Origin: Sulfuricella sp.
GTDB taxonomy: Bacteria > Pseudomonadota > Gammaproteobacteria > Burkholderiales > Sulfuricellaceae
DNA: 64,000 nt
Direction of reading: 5' to 3'
Assembly (NCBI GenBank): GCA_023266195.1
Contig: JAHFRP010000012.1
Span: 41,369-105,368 of the forward strand
Position numbers and translations under genes: made by a program. Positions within the stretch are counted from its first letter, which is position 1; each line of letters begins with the position of its first letter. A model generated the notes under the pieces. The model saw only the letters and a program-made list of their open reading frames with translations, was not told the origin of the DNA and did no database searches. Below are positions 18,764 to 28,666 of the stretch, in pieces.

Positions 18764-19423
18764 TTAATCTCCGGTCAGCATCTTGACGCCCTCGCCTGTG
18801 CCGAGCAGCAACACGTCGGCCGGGCGCCTTGCGAACAGGCCGTTGGTGACCACCCCGGTGATCTGGTTGATCTCGCTTTCCAGCTCCACCGGGTTCATGA
18901 TTTTGAGGCCATGCACGTCGAGGATGACGTTGCCGTTGTCGGTGGTGAAACCCTGGCGCAGCACCGGCTGGCCGCCAAGCTTGACCAGCTGGCGCGCGAC
19001 GTGGCTTTGCGCCATCGGGATCACTTCCACCGGCAGGGGAAACTTGCCGAGCATGCCGACCAGCTTGGTGCCGTCGGCGATGCAGACGAACTTGCGGCTG
19101 CACGCGGCAACGATCTTCTCCCGCGTCAGCGCGCCGCCGCCGCCCTTGATCATGTGCATGTGTTCGGTAATCTCGTCGGCGCCGTCGACGTAAACCGCCA
19201 GCTCGCCGGCGCTGTTCAGGTCGAGCACCGGGATGCCGTGGCTTTTCAGCCTCTGCGCGGTGGCTTCGGAGCTCGCCACCGCACCGTCGATCCGGCCCTT
19301 GATCCTGGCCAGCTCGTCGATGAAGTAGTTGGCGGTGGAACCGGTGCCCACGCCGATGATGCCGGCCGGCACGTATTCGACGGCAGCGCGCGCCGTGGCC
19401 TGTTTCAGTTCGTCTTGCGTCAT
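18764..19423 (-). CDS. rpiA: Ribose-5-phosphate isomerase A
   Basis: Interconverts ribose-5-phosphate and ribulose-5-phosphate. The 219-aa protein has [17 protein letters not shown] (substrate loop), [27 protein letters not shown] (catalytic Asp/Glu region) and [19 protein letters not shown] at the C-terminus. The start at 19423 ([11 protein letters not shown]) has a GAGGAT site; an in-frame ATG eight codons earlier is less likely. It complements tkt in pentose-phosphate and Calvin-cycle metabolism. Confidence 0.96.
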   Translation of the reverse strand: MTQDELKQATARAAVEYVPAGIIGVGTGSTANYFIDELARIKGRIDGAVASSEATAQRLKSHGIPVLDLNSAGELAVYVDGADEITEHMHMIKGGGGALTREKIVAACSRKFVCIADGTKLVGMLGKFPLPVEVIPMAQSHVARQLVKLGGQPVLRQGFTTDNGNVILDVHGLKIMNPVELESEINQITGVVTNGLFARRPADVLLLGTGEGVKMLTGD

Positions 19424-19488
19424 GTTTCCAAATCCTCGTGTATGCAAACCAGCTTGAAATTATCGCAGGGTTTGCGGGTTTTACAAAC

Positions 19489-19902
19489 TCAGGACTTGGC
19501 CGGCCTGCCGGTCTTGATTTTCTCCACCTGCGCCATCGCTTCGATCAAGGCCGCGGCGGGCATCCTGGACAAGCTCTGCAAGCCCGCGCGCAGCAGTTCG
19601 CTCTTCTTGACGTGGACGCCTCCCTGCAGGCATTTTTTCTTGAGCTCGGCAAGCTGGGCGTAGTCGTTTTCCGGCATGGTGAAGCTATCACGCACCATTT
19701 TGATTTTTTTGGGTTTGTCTTCCTTTGCCGGCTTGACCGCTTTGGCGGCTTTCGGCGCGGCGGCGGCCGGCGCGGCTGCCGGCGCCTTGTTGGCCGGCTG
19801 TTTTGGCGCAGCCGGCGCTTTAACCGCAGCGGGCTTGTCGGTTCTGGGCGCCGCAACGGCGGTGGATGCCGGTTTCGGGGAAGGCTTGGCTTTTACGGTC
19901 AT
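19489..19902 (-). CDS. Ala/Lys/Pro-rich protein with ribbon-helix-helix-like C-terminus
   Basis: A 137-aa basic protein. Residues 1-68 are a low-complexity tail of Ala, Lys and Pro, similar in style to histone-H1-like proteins. Residues about 70-115 (SFTMPENDYAQLAELKKK, VKKSELLRAGLQSL) resemble a ribbon-helix-helix DNA-binding domain: one strand with alternating residues, then two helices. It probably binds DNA as a nucleoid-associated or regulatory protein. The function is inferred from composition only. Confidence 0.7.
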   Translation of the reverse strand: MTVKAKPSPKPASTAVAAPRTDKPAAVKAPAAPKQPANKAPAAAPAAAAPKAAKAVKPAKEDKPKKIKMVRDSFTMPENDYAQLAELKKKCLQGGVHVKKSELLRAGLQSLSRMPAAALIEAMAQVEKIKTGRPAKS

Positions 19903-20060
19903 GATTAGCTCCTGTTTAAAAGTTACGGTTGGTGGCGCGAGACGAACAATTACAGTATATATCGTTTATACCGTTCATACCGTTTTTTTCGCCGCCGCGC
20001 CGGCGCGGCTTCTGATTTGACCTGAATACTGATAATCTTCCAAAAAAACGGACCGAAGCC

Positions 20061-21572
20061 ATGCACAACGACTACCTGGAAAAAATACTCACCGCCCGCG
20101 TCTACGACGTGGCGATCGAAAGCCCGCTGGAACACGCGCCCAACCTGTCGGGCCGGATCAACAACACGGTCATGCTCAAGCGCGAGGACTTGCAGCCGGT
20201 ATTCTCGTTCAAGCTGCGCGGCGCCTACAACAAGATGGTGCAGCTTCCCCGCGCCACCCTGAAGCGCGGCGTGATCGCCGCTTCCGCCGGCAACCACGCC
20301 CAGGGCGTGGCGCTCTCCGCCCAGCGCCTGAAATGCGCGGCCACCATCGTGATGCCGGCCACCACGCCGCAGATCAAGGTGGACGCGGTCAAAAACCGCG
20401 GCGCCGAGGTGGTGCTGCACGGCGATTCCTACAGCGACGCCTACGTCCACGCCATGGTGCTGGCGAAGGAGCAGAAGCTGGCCTTCGTCCATCCCTACGA
20501 CGACCCCGACGTCATCGCCGGGCAGGGCACCATCGCCATGGAAATCCTGCGCCAGCATCCGGGGGCGATCCACGCCATCTTCGTGCCGGTGGGCGGCGGC
20601 GGACTGATCGCCGGCATTGCCGCCTACGTCAAGCGCCTGAAGCCGGAAATCAGGATCATCGGGGTCGAGCCGATCGATGCCGACGCCATGTACCAGTCGC
20701 TGAAAAAGAACGAGCGCATCGTCCTGGCCCAGGTCGGCATTTTCGCCGACGGCGTGGCGGTGAAGCAGGTCGGCGAGGAAACTTTCCGCCTGTGCCGCGA
20801 GCTGGTGGACGAGGTGATTCTGGTCGATACCGACGCCATCTGCGCCGCGATCAAGGACGTGTTCGAGGATACCCGCTCGATCCTCGAACCGGCGGGGGCG
20901 CTCTCCGTCGCCGGCGCCAAGCTCTATGCCGCGCGCGAGAAACTGAAGAACAAGACGCTGGTCGCCATCGCCTCCGGCGCCAACATGAATTTCGACCGCC
21001 TGCGCCACGTCGCTGAACGCGCAGAGCTGGGCGAGCAGCGCGAGGCGGTGCTCGCCGTCACCATCCCGGAAAAACCGGGCAGCTTCAAAGCCTTTTGCGC
21101 CCTGTTGGGCACGCGCAGCATCACCGAATTCAACTACCGCTATTCCGATTCGAGCAGCGCCCACGTGTTCGTCGGGGTGCAGGCGCAAAATCGGGGCGAG
21201 ACCGAAAAGCTGCTGGCGCTGCTCGAACGCAAGGGCTTGAAGCCGGTGGACATGACGGACAACGAAATGGCCAAGCTGCACGTGCGCCACATGGTCGGGG
21301 GCCATGCGCCGCAGGCCGACAACGAGATCCTCTACCGCTTCGAATTTCCCGAACGCCCAGGCGCGCTGGTGAAGTTCCTCGACAGCATGGGCCAGGACTG
21401 GAACATCAGCCTGTTCCACTACCGCAACCACGGCGCCGACTACGGCCGCGTGCTGGTCGGCGTGCAGGTGCCGCCGCAGGACAAGCCCGACTTCGAAAAA
21501 TTCCTCGACCGGCTGGGCTACCCATATGTGGACGAAAGCCAGAACCCGGCCTACAGGCTGTTTCTCGGCTAA
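20061..21572 (+). CDS. ilvA: Threonine dehydratase, biosynthetic
   Basis: PLP enzyme converting threonine to 2-oxobutanoate, the first step of isoleucine synthesis. At 503 aa it is full length. FSFKLRGAYNKM contains the PLP lysine (near residue 56), ASAGNHAQGVALSA the second signature, and VPVGGGGLIAGIA the phosphate-binding glycine loop. Two ACT-like regulatory domains follow (about 330-503; ITEFNYRYSDSSSAHVFVGV and ISLFHYRNHGADYGRVLVG), so isoleucine feedback is expected. ilvD lies 22 kb away. ATG at 20061. Confidence 0.97.
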   Translation: MHNDYLEKILTARVYDVAIESPLEHAPNLSGRINNTVMLKREDLQPVFSFKLRGAYNKMVQLPRATLKRGVIAASAGNHAQGVALSAQRLKCAATIVMPATTPQIKVDAVKNRGAEVVLHGDSYSDAYVHAMVLAKEQKLAFVHPYDDPDVIAGQGTIAMEILRQHPGAIHAIFVPVGGGGLIAGIAAYVKRLKPEIRIIGVEPIDADAMYQSLKKNERIVLAQVGIFADGVAVKQVGEETFRLCRELVDEVILVDTDAICAAIKDVFEDTRSILEPAGALSVAGAKLYAAREKLKNKTLVAIASGANMNFDRLRHVAERAELGEQREAVLAVTIPEKPGSFKAFCALLGTRSITEFNYRYSDSSSAHVFVGVQAQNRGETEKLLALLERKGLKPVDMTDNEMAKLHVRHMVGGHAPQADNEILYRFEFPERPGALVKFLDSMGQDWNISLFHYRNHGADYGRVLVGVQVPPQDKPDFEKFLDRLGYPYVDESQNPAYRLFLG

Positions 21573-21751
21573 CCCCGCCATTGGCTAGCCATCGTAAGAC
21601 GCAATAACCAACGGGCATTGCGCCGCATGTGCCCGGTGCAATGCGCTGCGCTTATTGCACCCCACGTTAAACCGCCAATTTGACTTAGATCATGGAGCGG
21701 CTGCCTCGCCGCAGTTAGGATACCTGCTTACACCATCGAAGGAGCAGGGCT

Positions 21752-22522
21752 ATGCGGCGATTACTGGGAATTTTCATGGCAGCGCTGTTCGCGGGGCTTT
21801 CCGGCCACGCCGCCGCGTCTTTCGACGTTCAGGCCCAGGCGCTGCCCGCCGGCTACGCCGGCGACGACATCAAACAGTGGTATGGCGCTTTCGCCGGCGC
21901 CGCGCCGCTCGACGCCAACGCCAGGGATGGAATTTTCGCCTTCGCCGTCGATCTCGATGCCGGCCCGAATTTCTCCCGCGACTACAACGCGGCGAGCGGC
22001 AAACTCGCCCTGCGCTACAACATGGCGTTCAACCAGATCGCCGAGGGCTGGAGCTGGGAGCCCCAGGCCGACCCGGAGCAGCGCGACTATTACCGCTTCA
22101 AATACCTGCCGCTCGGCTTCGAAACGGCCTCCAAACGCGCGCCCGAAATAGTCGAGCTGTATTCCGGCAAGACCGTGGAAGTGAAAAACCTGTGGCGCTA
22201 CGAATACTTCCTGGCGTTCGACAATCTCTACGATTTCTACCCGCGCAAGGTGGACGACGATGCGGGCTTCGGCGCGGATGTGGCGCTGACCCCGGCGGAA
22301 GCCGAAAAACTGGCGGAAGCCGGTCGCGTCAGGATGCTCGCCATTTGCCGGCTGAAGGCCCCGTGGCACACCGAAAGCAACACCTTCTGGAAGGCCACCT
22401 TCGCCGAGCCGGTGGATTACACCCTCAGGAAGCGCTACCTGGTGGGCGAGCTGCTGGAAGTCTGGTTCTACGACGGCGCCAGCGGCAAGGTGCTGGCGAG
22501 GGTAAAGCGCCTGAAACCGTGA
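21752..22522 (+). CDS. Exported protein of unknown function
   Basis: A 256-aa protein with a clear Sec signal peptide (MRRLLGIFMAALFAGLSGHAAA, cleavage near residue 22). The mature part is acidic and aromatic, with no transmembrane segment or recognised domain, so it is probably periplasmic. ATG at 21752 follows GGAGCAGGG. It stands alone between ilvA and a REP-like repeat. The function is unknown. Confidence 0.72.
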   Translation: MRRLLGIFMAALFAGLSGHAAASFDVQAQALPAGYAGDDIKQWYGAFAGAAPLDANARDGIFAFAVDLDAGPNFSRDYNAASGKLALRYNMAFNQIAEGWSWEPQADPEQRDYYRFKYLPLGFETASKRAPEIVELYSGKTVEVKNLWRYEYFLAFDNLYDFYPRKVDDDAGFGADVALTPAEAEKLAEAGRVRMLAICRLKAPWHTESNTFWKATFAEPVDYTLRKRYLVGELLEVWFYDGASGKVLARVKRLKP

Positions 22523-22599
22523 TTGCTGCTGTTAAAAATGAACACCGATCATCCCGCTTGAACTTGGCGGTTAATGCCTTTCTTGATTAGCCACAGCAT

Positions 22600-22691
22600 G
22601 TAGGTCGGTTCAAGCGTAGCGGAACCGACAAAACCATCGGCACCCGGCAATGGCTACAATCGTCGGTTCCGCTGCGCTTGAACCGACCTAC
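22600..22691. repeat. Large REP-like inverted repeat (GTAGGTCGGTTC type)
   Basis: Two 31-nt arms, 22600-22630 (starting GTAGGTCGGTTCAAGCG) and 22661-22691 (ending CTTGAACCGACCTAC), pair with few mismatches around a 30-nt centre. It sits in the 280-bp spacer between two convergent genes and shares the GTAG head with 5341-5398. The rest of the spacer holds no recognisable gene. Confidence 0.8.
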
Positions 22692-22802
22692 TCCTGGTAG
22701 TTATTCGCTATCAGTTTGTTGTGCGCCGTGGGTACATCTTCTGTGGGTATGGCTTTCGTACCTGCCAGGCTGCACCTGCCCTTACCCCGCACGGCTCTCC
22801 CC

Positions 22803-24167
22803 CTATTTCACCCACACCGTCTTGATGTTCACGAACTCGCGGATGCCGTGGTAGGACAGCTCGCGGCCGAAGCCTGACGCCTTGACCCCGCCGAACGGCA
22901 GGCGCGGGTCGGATTTCACCATGCCGTTGATGAAGCAGCAGCCGGCTTCGATCCGGCGCGACAACTTTTCGGCATGGCCGGCGTCGCGGCTCCACAGGCT
23001 GGCCCCCAGGCCGAAACGGGTGGCGTTGGCGATGTCGAGGGCGTCCTGTTCGCTGCGCGCGCGGATGACCACCGCCACCGGGCCGAACAATTCCTCGTGG
23101 TAGGCGCGGGCTTTCGGCATGACGCGGTCGAGGATGGAAGGCAAATAGTAGGCGCCCTCGCCCTCCACCGGCTCGCATCCCAGGAGCGGCTGCGCGCCCT
23201 GGACGATGGCGTCGGTGACCTGGCGATGCAGTTCGTCGCGCAAGTCGAGGCGGGCCATCGGCCCGATCTGGCAGCTGTTTTTCATCGGGTCGCCGAGCCG
23301 GAGGGCCGCCACTTTCTGGCGGAACAGGCGAACGAATTCGTCGGCGATTTCCGGCACCAGGATAAAGCGCTTGGCGGCGATGCAGGATTGCCCGTTGTTG
23401 AGAAAGCGCGCATTGACGGCCTGGGTGCTGGCGTCGTTCAGGTCGGCGTCGCGCAGGACGATGAACGGGTCCGAGCCGCCCAGCTCCAGGACGCATTTCT
23501 TCAAGTACCGCCCCGCCTCCATCGCCACCATGCGCCCGGCCGGCTCCGAACCGGTGAAGGTGACGGCGCAAACGCGCGGATCGGCGATCACGCGGGCAAC
23601 CTGGCCGGCGTCGATCATCAAGGTGGTGAAAACGTATGGCGGCAGGCCGGCCGACCGAAAAATCTCTTCTATCGCCAAGGCACAGCCGGGCACGTTCGAC
23701 GAATGTTTCAGCACGACCACGTTGCCCGCCATCAATGCCGGCGCGGCGGCGCGGAACACCTGCCAGAACGGGAAATTCCACGGCATCACCGCAAGCACGA
23801 TACCGAGCGGCTGATAGGAGACATAGCTCCTGGCGGCATCGGTTTCGATCACCTCGTCTTCGAGGAAATCCGCCGCGTGGAGGGCATAGTAATCGCACGC
23901 CAGGGCGCTTTTTTCCACCTCGGCATGCGCCTCCCGCCGCAGCTTGCCCATTTCCCGCGTGATCAGGGTGGCGTAGTCGTCGCGGTTGGCCAGCAACCTC
24001 TCCGCCACACGGGTCAAGACTTCGCCGCGTTGCGCGAAACTTGCCCGGCGCCAGTTTGTCTCAGCAACATGGGCGGCCTCCAGCGCCGCGTCGAGTTGGT
24101 CTCCGTCCCACGAGGGGAATTCCCGCTCAACCTTGCCGGTGGCGGGATTCAGGCTGATATGGGGCAT
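22803..24167 (-). CDS. NAD(P)-dependent aldehyde dehydrogenase, succinate-semialdehyde type
   Basis: A 454-aa aldehyde dehydrogenase. VMPWNFPFWQVFR, VTFTGSEPAGRMVA, KCVLELGGSDPFIVL (catalytic Glu) and NNGQSCIAAKRFI (catalytic Cys) are the four signatures. ALDHs of this length and style are usually annotated succinate-semialdehyde dehydrogenase, but the substrate cannot be read from sequence. ATG at 24167. Divergent from the transglycosylase gene, with a 43-bp spacer between starts that must hold both promoters. Confidence 0.9.
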   Translation of the reverse strand: MPHISLNPATGKVEREFPSWDGDQLDAALEAAHVAETNWRRASFAQRGEVLTRVAERLLANRDDYATLITREMGKLRREAHAEVEKSALACDYYALHAADFLEDEVIETDAARSYVSYQPLGIVLAVMPWNFPFWQVFRAAAPALMAGNVVVLKHSSNVPGCALAIEEIFRSAGLPPYVFTTLMIDAGQVARVIADPRVCAVTFTGSEPAGRMVAMEAGRYLKKCVLELGGSDPFIVLRDADLNDASTQAVNARFLNNGQSCIAAKRFILVPEIADEFVRLFRQKVAALRLGDPMKNSCQIGPMARLDLRDELHRQVTDAIVQGAQPLLGCEPVEGEGAYYLPSILDRVMPKARAYHEELFGPVAVVIRARSEQDALDIANATRFGLGASLWSRDAGHAEKLSRRIEAGCCFINGMVKSDPRLPFGGVKASGFGRELSYHGIREFVNIKTVWVK

Positions 24168-24210
24168 CGCGAGCTATCTTTTAAGGGCGTCAGGTTTTAC
24201 TATAGCAGCT

Positions 24211-26157
24211 ATGAATCGTATATTGATCGCAGCCATTTTCCTAGCCGGGGTTGCGTTCCCCGCCGCCGCCAACCCCGAAGCAGATTTTCTCGCCGCCCGC
24301 GAAGCCTTCCGGACGGGCGATATCCCCCGCCTCAACGCCCGTGCCGAGCGCTTGCAGGGCAGCGCGCTGGAACCCTTCGTCGCCTACATGCAGATCCTGT
24401 CGCGCATCAAGGACGCCGGCCCGGACGAGATCCGGGGCTTCATCCAGCGCAACCCGGACAGCTACCTGTCCGACAAGCTGCGGGCCGACTGGCTACGCTT
24501 TCTGGGCAAGAGCCAGAACTGGGAGCCGTTTCTGAACGAGTATCCGGCGCTGGTCAACAAGGACACCGAGCTGGCCTGCTATGCGTTGCAGGCGCGCCTG
24601 GCCCAGGGGGACGGCAACGCGCTGGCGGAAGCAAAGCCCTACTGGTTCAGCGCCGAAGACCAGCCGGCGAGCTGTCTGCCGCTGTTCGCCGCCCTGGCGA
24701 ACAACGGCCTGCTGACGGTGGAAGACGTCTGGGTGCGCCTGCGCCTGGCGCTGGAAGCAGGCAATGTCAGCGTAGCGAAGAACGTCGCGCGCTATTTCCC
24801 CGGACAGCAGGAAATCCCCGCGCACGAGCTGGACCGGGCGGCGGAAAACCCGGTCGCTTTCCTCGACAAGCTCCCTGTCGACCTGGACACCCGCGCCGGC
24901 AGGGAGCTGACCCTGTTTGCCCTTTACCGCTTGGCGCGCAGCCAGCCGCAGCAGGCGGCATCCTACTGGAATACGCTGCACACCCGGTTCGGCGCGGACG
25001 AGCAGGCCTATGCGTGGGGCCAGCTGGCCTTCCATGCGGCGCGCAAGCACGATCCGGACGCGCTTTCCTGGTATGCGAAGGCCGCCGGGGCGCGGCTGTC
25101 GGACTTGCAGCTCGCCTGGAAGGTGCGCGCCGCCCTGCGCGAGCGCAGCTGGCCGGACGTGCAGTCGGCCATCGCCGCGATGTCGGCCACCGAACAGAAC
25201 CAGTGCGCGTGGCGCTACTGGAAGGCGCGCGCGCTCAAGGCGCAGGGCCAAACGGTGGCGGGCAACGCCATCCTGGCGCCGCTGTCGAAGGAATTCAATT
25301 TTTACGGCCAGCTTGCCGCCGAGGAGCTGGGCGTCGCGGCGGGCAATCCGTCCGAGAGCTACAAGCCGACGCAAGACGAGATCAAGGCGATGGAGAAAAC
25401 GCCGGCCATCCGCCGCGCGCTGGCGCTGTACGAGATGGGCTTGCGCTATGAGGCCAACCGCGAGTGGGGATGGACGTTGCGCGGCATGGACGACCGCAGC
25501 CTGCTCGCCGCGGCGGAAGTGGCGCAGCGTCACTCATGGTACGACCGGGCCATCTACACGGCGGAAAAAACCGAGCAACTGCACGATTTCAGCCTGCGCT
25601 TTCCGGCGCCGCACCGCGACGTGATGCAGGAGCAGGCACGCCAGGCGGGGCTGGACGAGGCCTGGGTCTACGGCCTGATCCGCCAGGAAAGCCGCTTCGT
25701 GCAGCAGGCGCGCTCCGGGGTCGGCGCCTCGGGTCTGATGCAGCTGATGCCTGGAACGGCGCGCTGGGTAGCGAAGCGCCTCGGGCTAAAACACTTCAGC
25801 CAGTCGCTGGTCACCCAGCTCGACACCAACGTGACGCTCGGCACCTACTATCTCAAGTACGTGCTGGACAGGCTCGACAACCAGCCGCTGCTGGCGACTG
25901 CCGCCTACAACGCCGGCCCGCGCCGGGCGATCAACTGGCGCGGCCCCGCGCCGATGGAAGGCGCGATTTACGCCGAAACCATCCCGTTCGGCGAAACGCG
26001 CGGCTACGTGCAGAAAGTCATGAGCAACGCCGTCTATTACGGCAACCGTTTCGGCCAGCAATTGCTATCCTTGAAGCAGCGCCTCGGCACGGTCGCGGGC
26101 GCGAACGGAAAATCGGACTGCGGCGGCGACGACGAACGCGCGCCGGGGTGCGATTGA
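24211..26157 (+). CDS. slt: Soluble lytic murein transglycosylase
   Basis: Cleaves peptidoglycan glycan strands in the periplasm. The 648-aa protein has a signal peptide (MNRILIAAIFLAGVAFPAAA), a long helical superhelix from about 25 to 470, and a C-terminal SLT domain: LIRQESRFVQQARSGVGASG carries the catalytic Glu, followed by LMQLMPGTARWVAK and TAAYNAGPRRAINW. The start at 24211 gives a clean signal sequence. A longer in-frame extension upstream would overlap the aldehyde dehydrogenase gene. Confidence 0.94.
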   Translation: MNRILIAAIFLAGVAFPAAANPEADFLAAREAFRTGDIPRLNARAERLQGSALEPFVAYMQILSRIKDAGPDEIRGFIQRNPDSYLSDKLRADWLRFLGKSQNWEPFLNEYPALVNKDTELACYALQARLAQGDGNALAEAKPYWFSAEDQPASCLPLFAALANNGLLTVEDVWVRLRLALEAGNVSVAKNVARYFPGQQEIPAHELDRAAENPVAFLDKLPVDLDTRAGRELTLFALYRLARSQPQQAASYWNTLHTRFGADEQAYAWGQLAFHAARKHDPDALSWYAKAAGARLSDLQLAWKVRAALRERSWPDVQSAIAAMSATEQNQCAWRYWKARALKAQGQTVAGNAILAPLSKEFNFYGQLAAEELGVAAGNPSESYKPTQDEIKAMEKTPAIRRALALYEMGLRYEANREWGWTLRGMDDRSLLAAAEVAQRHSWYDRAIYTAEKTEQLHDFSLRFPAPHRDVMQEQARQAGLDEAWVYGLIRQESRFVQQARSGVGASGLMQLMPGTARWVAKRLGLKHFSQSLVTQLDTNVTLGTYYLKYVLDRLDNQPLLATAAYNAGPRRAINWRGPAPMEGAIYAETIPFGETRGYVQKVMSNAVYYGNRFGQQLLSLKQRLGTVAGANGKSDCGGDDERAPGCD

Positions 26158-26226
26158 AGCGGTGAGCGGTGAGCGGAAGACCGCGCCAAGCGCCACAGCT
26201 TCCCTCTCACCGCTTACCGCTCACGG
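26157..26226. repeat. Iterated-word hairpin (GGTGAGCGGTGAGCGG)
   Basis: The spacer between slt and the NDUFA9-like gene holds GCGGTGAGCGGTGAGCGG on the left and TCTCACCGCTTACCGCTCAC on the right. These are complementary words that can form a long imperfect hairpin. Same design principle as the GTAGC-word elements. Confidence 0.65.
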
Positions 26227-26242
26227 CCTTCAGGAGATTGCC

Positions 26243-27178
26243 ATGGAAATCGACAAAGTCTGCATCCTCGGCGGCAGCGGCTTTGTCGGCCGCCACATCG
26301 TCGGCCGGCTGTGCGAGCACGGCCGCGAGGTGCGCGTGCCCACCCGCAATCTGGACCGGGCGCGGCATCTGCTCGTCTTCCCCACAGTGGCGCTGGAGCA
26401 GGCAAATATCCACCAGCCGGGCGAACTCGAACGCCAGTTCGAAGGCATGGACGCGGTGATCAACCTGGTCGGCATCCTGCACGAAAGAAAGCGCGGCGAT
26501 TTCGAGCGCGCCCACGTCGAACTGCCGGGCAAGGTGATCGAAGCCTGCCGGGCGGCCGGGGTGAAGCGGCTGCTGCATATGAGCGCCCTCGGCGCGAGCA
26601 TCGACGGCCTCTCCCGCTACCAGCGCAGCAAGGGCGAAGGCGAAGCGCTGGCGCTGGCGGCCCACGGCACCGACCTGGCGGTGACGGTGTTCCGCCCGTC
26701 GGTGATTTTCGGCCCGGAGGATTCCTTCCTCAACCTGTTCGCCCGCCTGTTGCAGTGGGCGCCCGCATTCCCGCTCGGCAGCCCCGACGCCAAACTCCAG
26801 CCGGTCTGGGTCGGCGATGTCGCCCGCGCCTATGCCGACAGCCTCGACAATCCCGCCACCTTCGGCCAGCGCTATGACTTGTGCGGCCCGGCGGTTTATA
26901 CTTTGCGCCAGCTGGTCGAGTTCGTCGCCAAGATCCGCGGACTCGAACGCAGGATCATCCCGCTGTCCGACGAGATGTCCTCGCTCCAGGCCAGCCTGCT
27001 GGGATTGCTGCCGGTGAAAATGCTGACCCACGACAATTACCTGACGCTGAAGACCGACGCGGTGTGCGCCTGCCCGTTCCCGCCGGTGTTCGGAATCGAA
27101 CCCGCCGCCCTGGAAGCGGAGGCGCCGCGTTACCTGGCAGAAACGGCGCGGCCGCGCCTCAGGAAATTCATCGACTAG
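26243..27178 (+). CDS. NDUFA9-like NAD(P)-binding epimerase-family protein
   Basis: A 311-aa atypical short-chain dehydrogenase. VCILGGSGFVGRHIVGRL is the Rossmann glycine motif; INLVGILHERKRGDFERAHVE is typical of the complex I NDUFA9-like subfamily. YQRSKGEGE provides a Tyr-x-x-x-Lys-like element. In mitochondria the relative is a complex I accessory subunit; in bacteria the role is unclear (quinone or NADH metabolism is suggested). ATG at 26243 after CAGGAGA. The next gene is cca. Confidence 0.85.
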   Translation: MEIDKVCILGGSGFVGRHIVGRLCEHGREVRVPTRNLDRARHLLVFPTVALEQANIHQPGELERQFEGMDAVINLVGILHERKRGDFERAHVELPGKVIEACRAAGVKRLLHMSALGASIDGLSRYQRSKGEGEALALAAHGTDLAVTVFRPSVIFGPEDSFLNLFARLLQWAPAFPLGSPDAKLQPVWVGDVARAYADSLDNPATFGQRYDLCGPAVYTLRQLVEFVAKIRGLERRIIPLSDEMSSLQASLLGLLPVKMLTHDNYLTLKTDAVCACPFPPVFGIEPAALEAEAPRYLAETARPRLRKFID

Positions 27179-27250
27179 TCGGGCACGCGGTGCCCGACGG
27201 TTTGATGGACGGTGGGCGAAGATTTGTCGGGCACAGCGTGCCCGATCTAC
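27178..27250. repeat. Pair of CGGGCAC...GTGCCCG palindromes
   Basis: Two closely related short palindromes (GTCGGGCACGCGGTGCCCGA at 27179-27198, and a second ending near 27250 with TCGGGCACAGCGTGCCCGA) flank a 30-bp centre directly after the NDUFA9-like stop. Probably another dispersed repeat class; may act as a terminator. The remaining spacer up to 27385 shows nothing else. Confidence 0.6.
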
Positions 27251-27385
27251 GCTGCTGACCCACATTCCCTATGGGCCGCCCCTTTCAAAGGGGGGAAATA
27301 TCGGTCGATTCATCGGCGTTTATCCGCGTTAATCGGCGGTTAAAGAGGGTTTTAAGGTCAAAACAACAATGCCGTTAACCGCTTC

Positions 27386-28600
27386 ATGAAAATCTACGCA
27401 GTAGGCGGCTCCGTGCGCGACGAGCTGCTCGGCCTGCCGGTCACCGACCGCGACTACGTGGCGGTGGGCGCGACGCCGGAAGAAATGGTGCGGCGCGGCT
27501 ACCGGCCGGTAGGCAAGGACTTCCCGGTATTCCTCCATCCCGAAACCCACGAGGAATACGCCCTCGCCCGCACCGAACGCAAGACCGCCCGCGGCTACAG
27601 GGGATTCCAGGTCCATGCCGCGCCGGAGGTAACGCTGGAGGAAGACCTGGCACGGCGCGACCTGACCATCAACGCCATCGCCGAGGATGAGGCCGGCAAC
27701 CTGATCGACCCCCACGGCGGCATGGCGGATCTGGAAGCAGGCATCCTGCGCCACGTCAGCCCGGCCTTCGTCGAGGATCCGGTGCGGGTGCTGCGGGTGG
27801 CGCGCTTCGCCGCGCGCTTCGGATTTTCCATCGCGCCGGAAACGCTGGCGCTGATGCGCGAAATGGCCGCCAACGGCGAGGTCGATGCGCTGGTACCGGA
27901 GCGGGTGTGGCAGGAGCTGGCGCGCGGGCTGATGGAGAAAATTCCCTCGCGCATGTTCCACGCACTGCGCGAATGCGGCGCGCTCGCCCGCATCCTGCCC
28001 GAGCTGGACGCCCTGTTCGGCGTGCCGCAGCCAGAGCGGTGGCATCCCGAAGTCGATACCGGCGTGCATGTGATGATGGTGCTGGATTACGCCGCCGCGC
28101 AAAACTACAGCCTGCCGGTGCGCTTCGCCGCGCTGACCCACGATCTCGGCAAAGGAACGACGCCGCCGGAAATCTGGCCGCGCCACATCGACCACGAAAC
28201 GCGCAGCTTCGAACTGCTCAAGCCGCTATGCCAGCGCCTGCGCGTGCCCAACGACTGCCGCGAACTGGCGCTGGTGGTGGCGCGCTTCCACGGCGTCACC
28301 CACCGCGCTTTCGAACTGCGGCCGGAAACCGTGCTCAAGCTGCTGCTGGAGACCGATTCCCTGCGCCAGCCGCAGCGCTTCGAGGCCTTTCTCCAGGCAT
28401 GCGCCGCCGATTTCTGCGGACGGCTGGGCTACCAGGACAAAACCTTTGCCCAGGCCGACTTCCTGCGCCAGGCGCACCGGGCGGTCCAGGCGGTGGACGC
28501 CGGCGCGGTGGCCGGGCAATGCGCCGTGCCCGAGCGGATCGGCGAGCGGGTGTACCAGGCGCGCCTGGCTGCGGTCAAGGCGTGGCTGAATAGCCGGTAA
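27386..28600 (+). CDS. cca: Multifunctional CCA tRNA nucleotidyltransferase
   Basis: Adds and repairs the 3' CCA of tRNA. The 404-aa class II enzyme begins MKIYAVGGSVRDELLGLPV with the G-GxVRD motif and TDRDYV (catalytic aspartates). EEDLARRDLTINAIA and the flexible-loop/RRD region follow. The C-terminal half has an HD phosphohydrolase domain (ALTHDLGKGTTP, RFHGVTHRA), as in the E. coli-type protein with phosphatase and phosphodiesterase activity. ATG at 27386. Confidence 0.96.
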   Translation: MKIYAVGGSVRDELLGLPVTDRDYVAVGATPEEMVRRGYRPVGKDFPVFLHPETHEEYALARTERKTARGYRGFQVHAAPEVTLEEDLARRDLTINAIAEDEAGNLIDPHGGMADLEAGILRHVSPAFVEDPVRVLRVARFAARFGFSIAPETLALMREMAANGEVDALVPERVWQELARGLMEKIPSRMFHALRECGALARILPELDALFGVPQPERWHPEVDTGVHVMMVLDYAAAQNYSLPVRFAALTHDLGKGTTPPEIWPRHIDHETRSFELLKPLCQRLRVPNDCRELALVVARFHGVTHRAFELRPETVLKLLLETDSLRQPQRFEAFLQACAADFCGRLGYQDKTFAQADFLRQAHRAVQAVDAGAVAGQCAVPERIGERVYQARLAAVKAWLNSR

Positions 28601-28666
28601 ACCGATCAGACGGGGGAAAAGTTGTTTTTCCTGTCGGCCCCATTACCCATATAAGCCGATTGGCGC

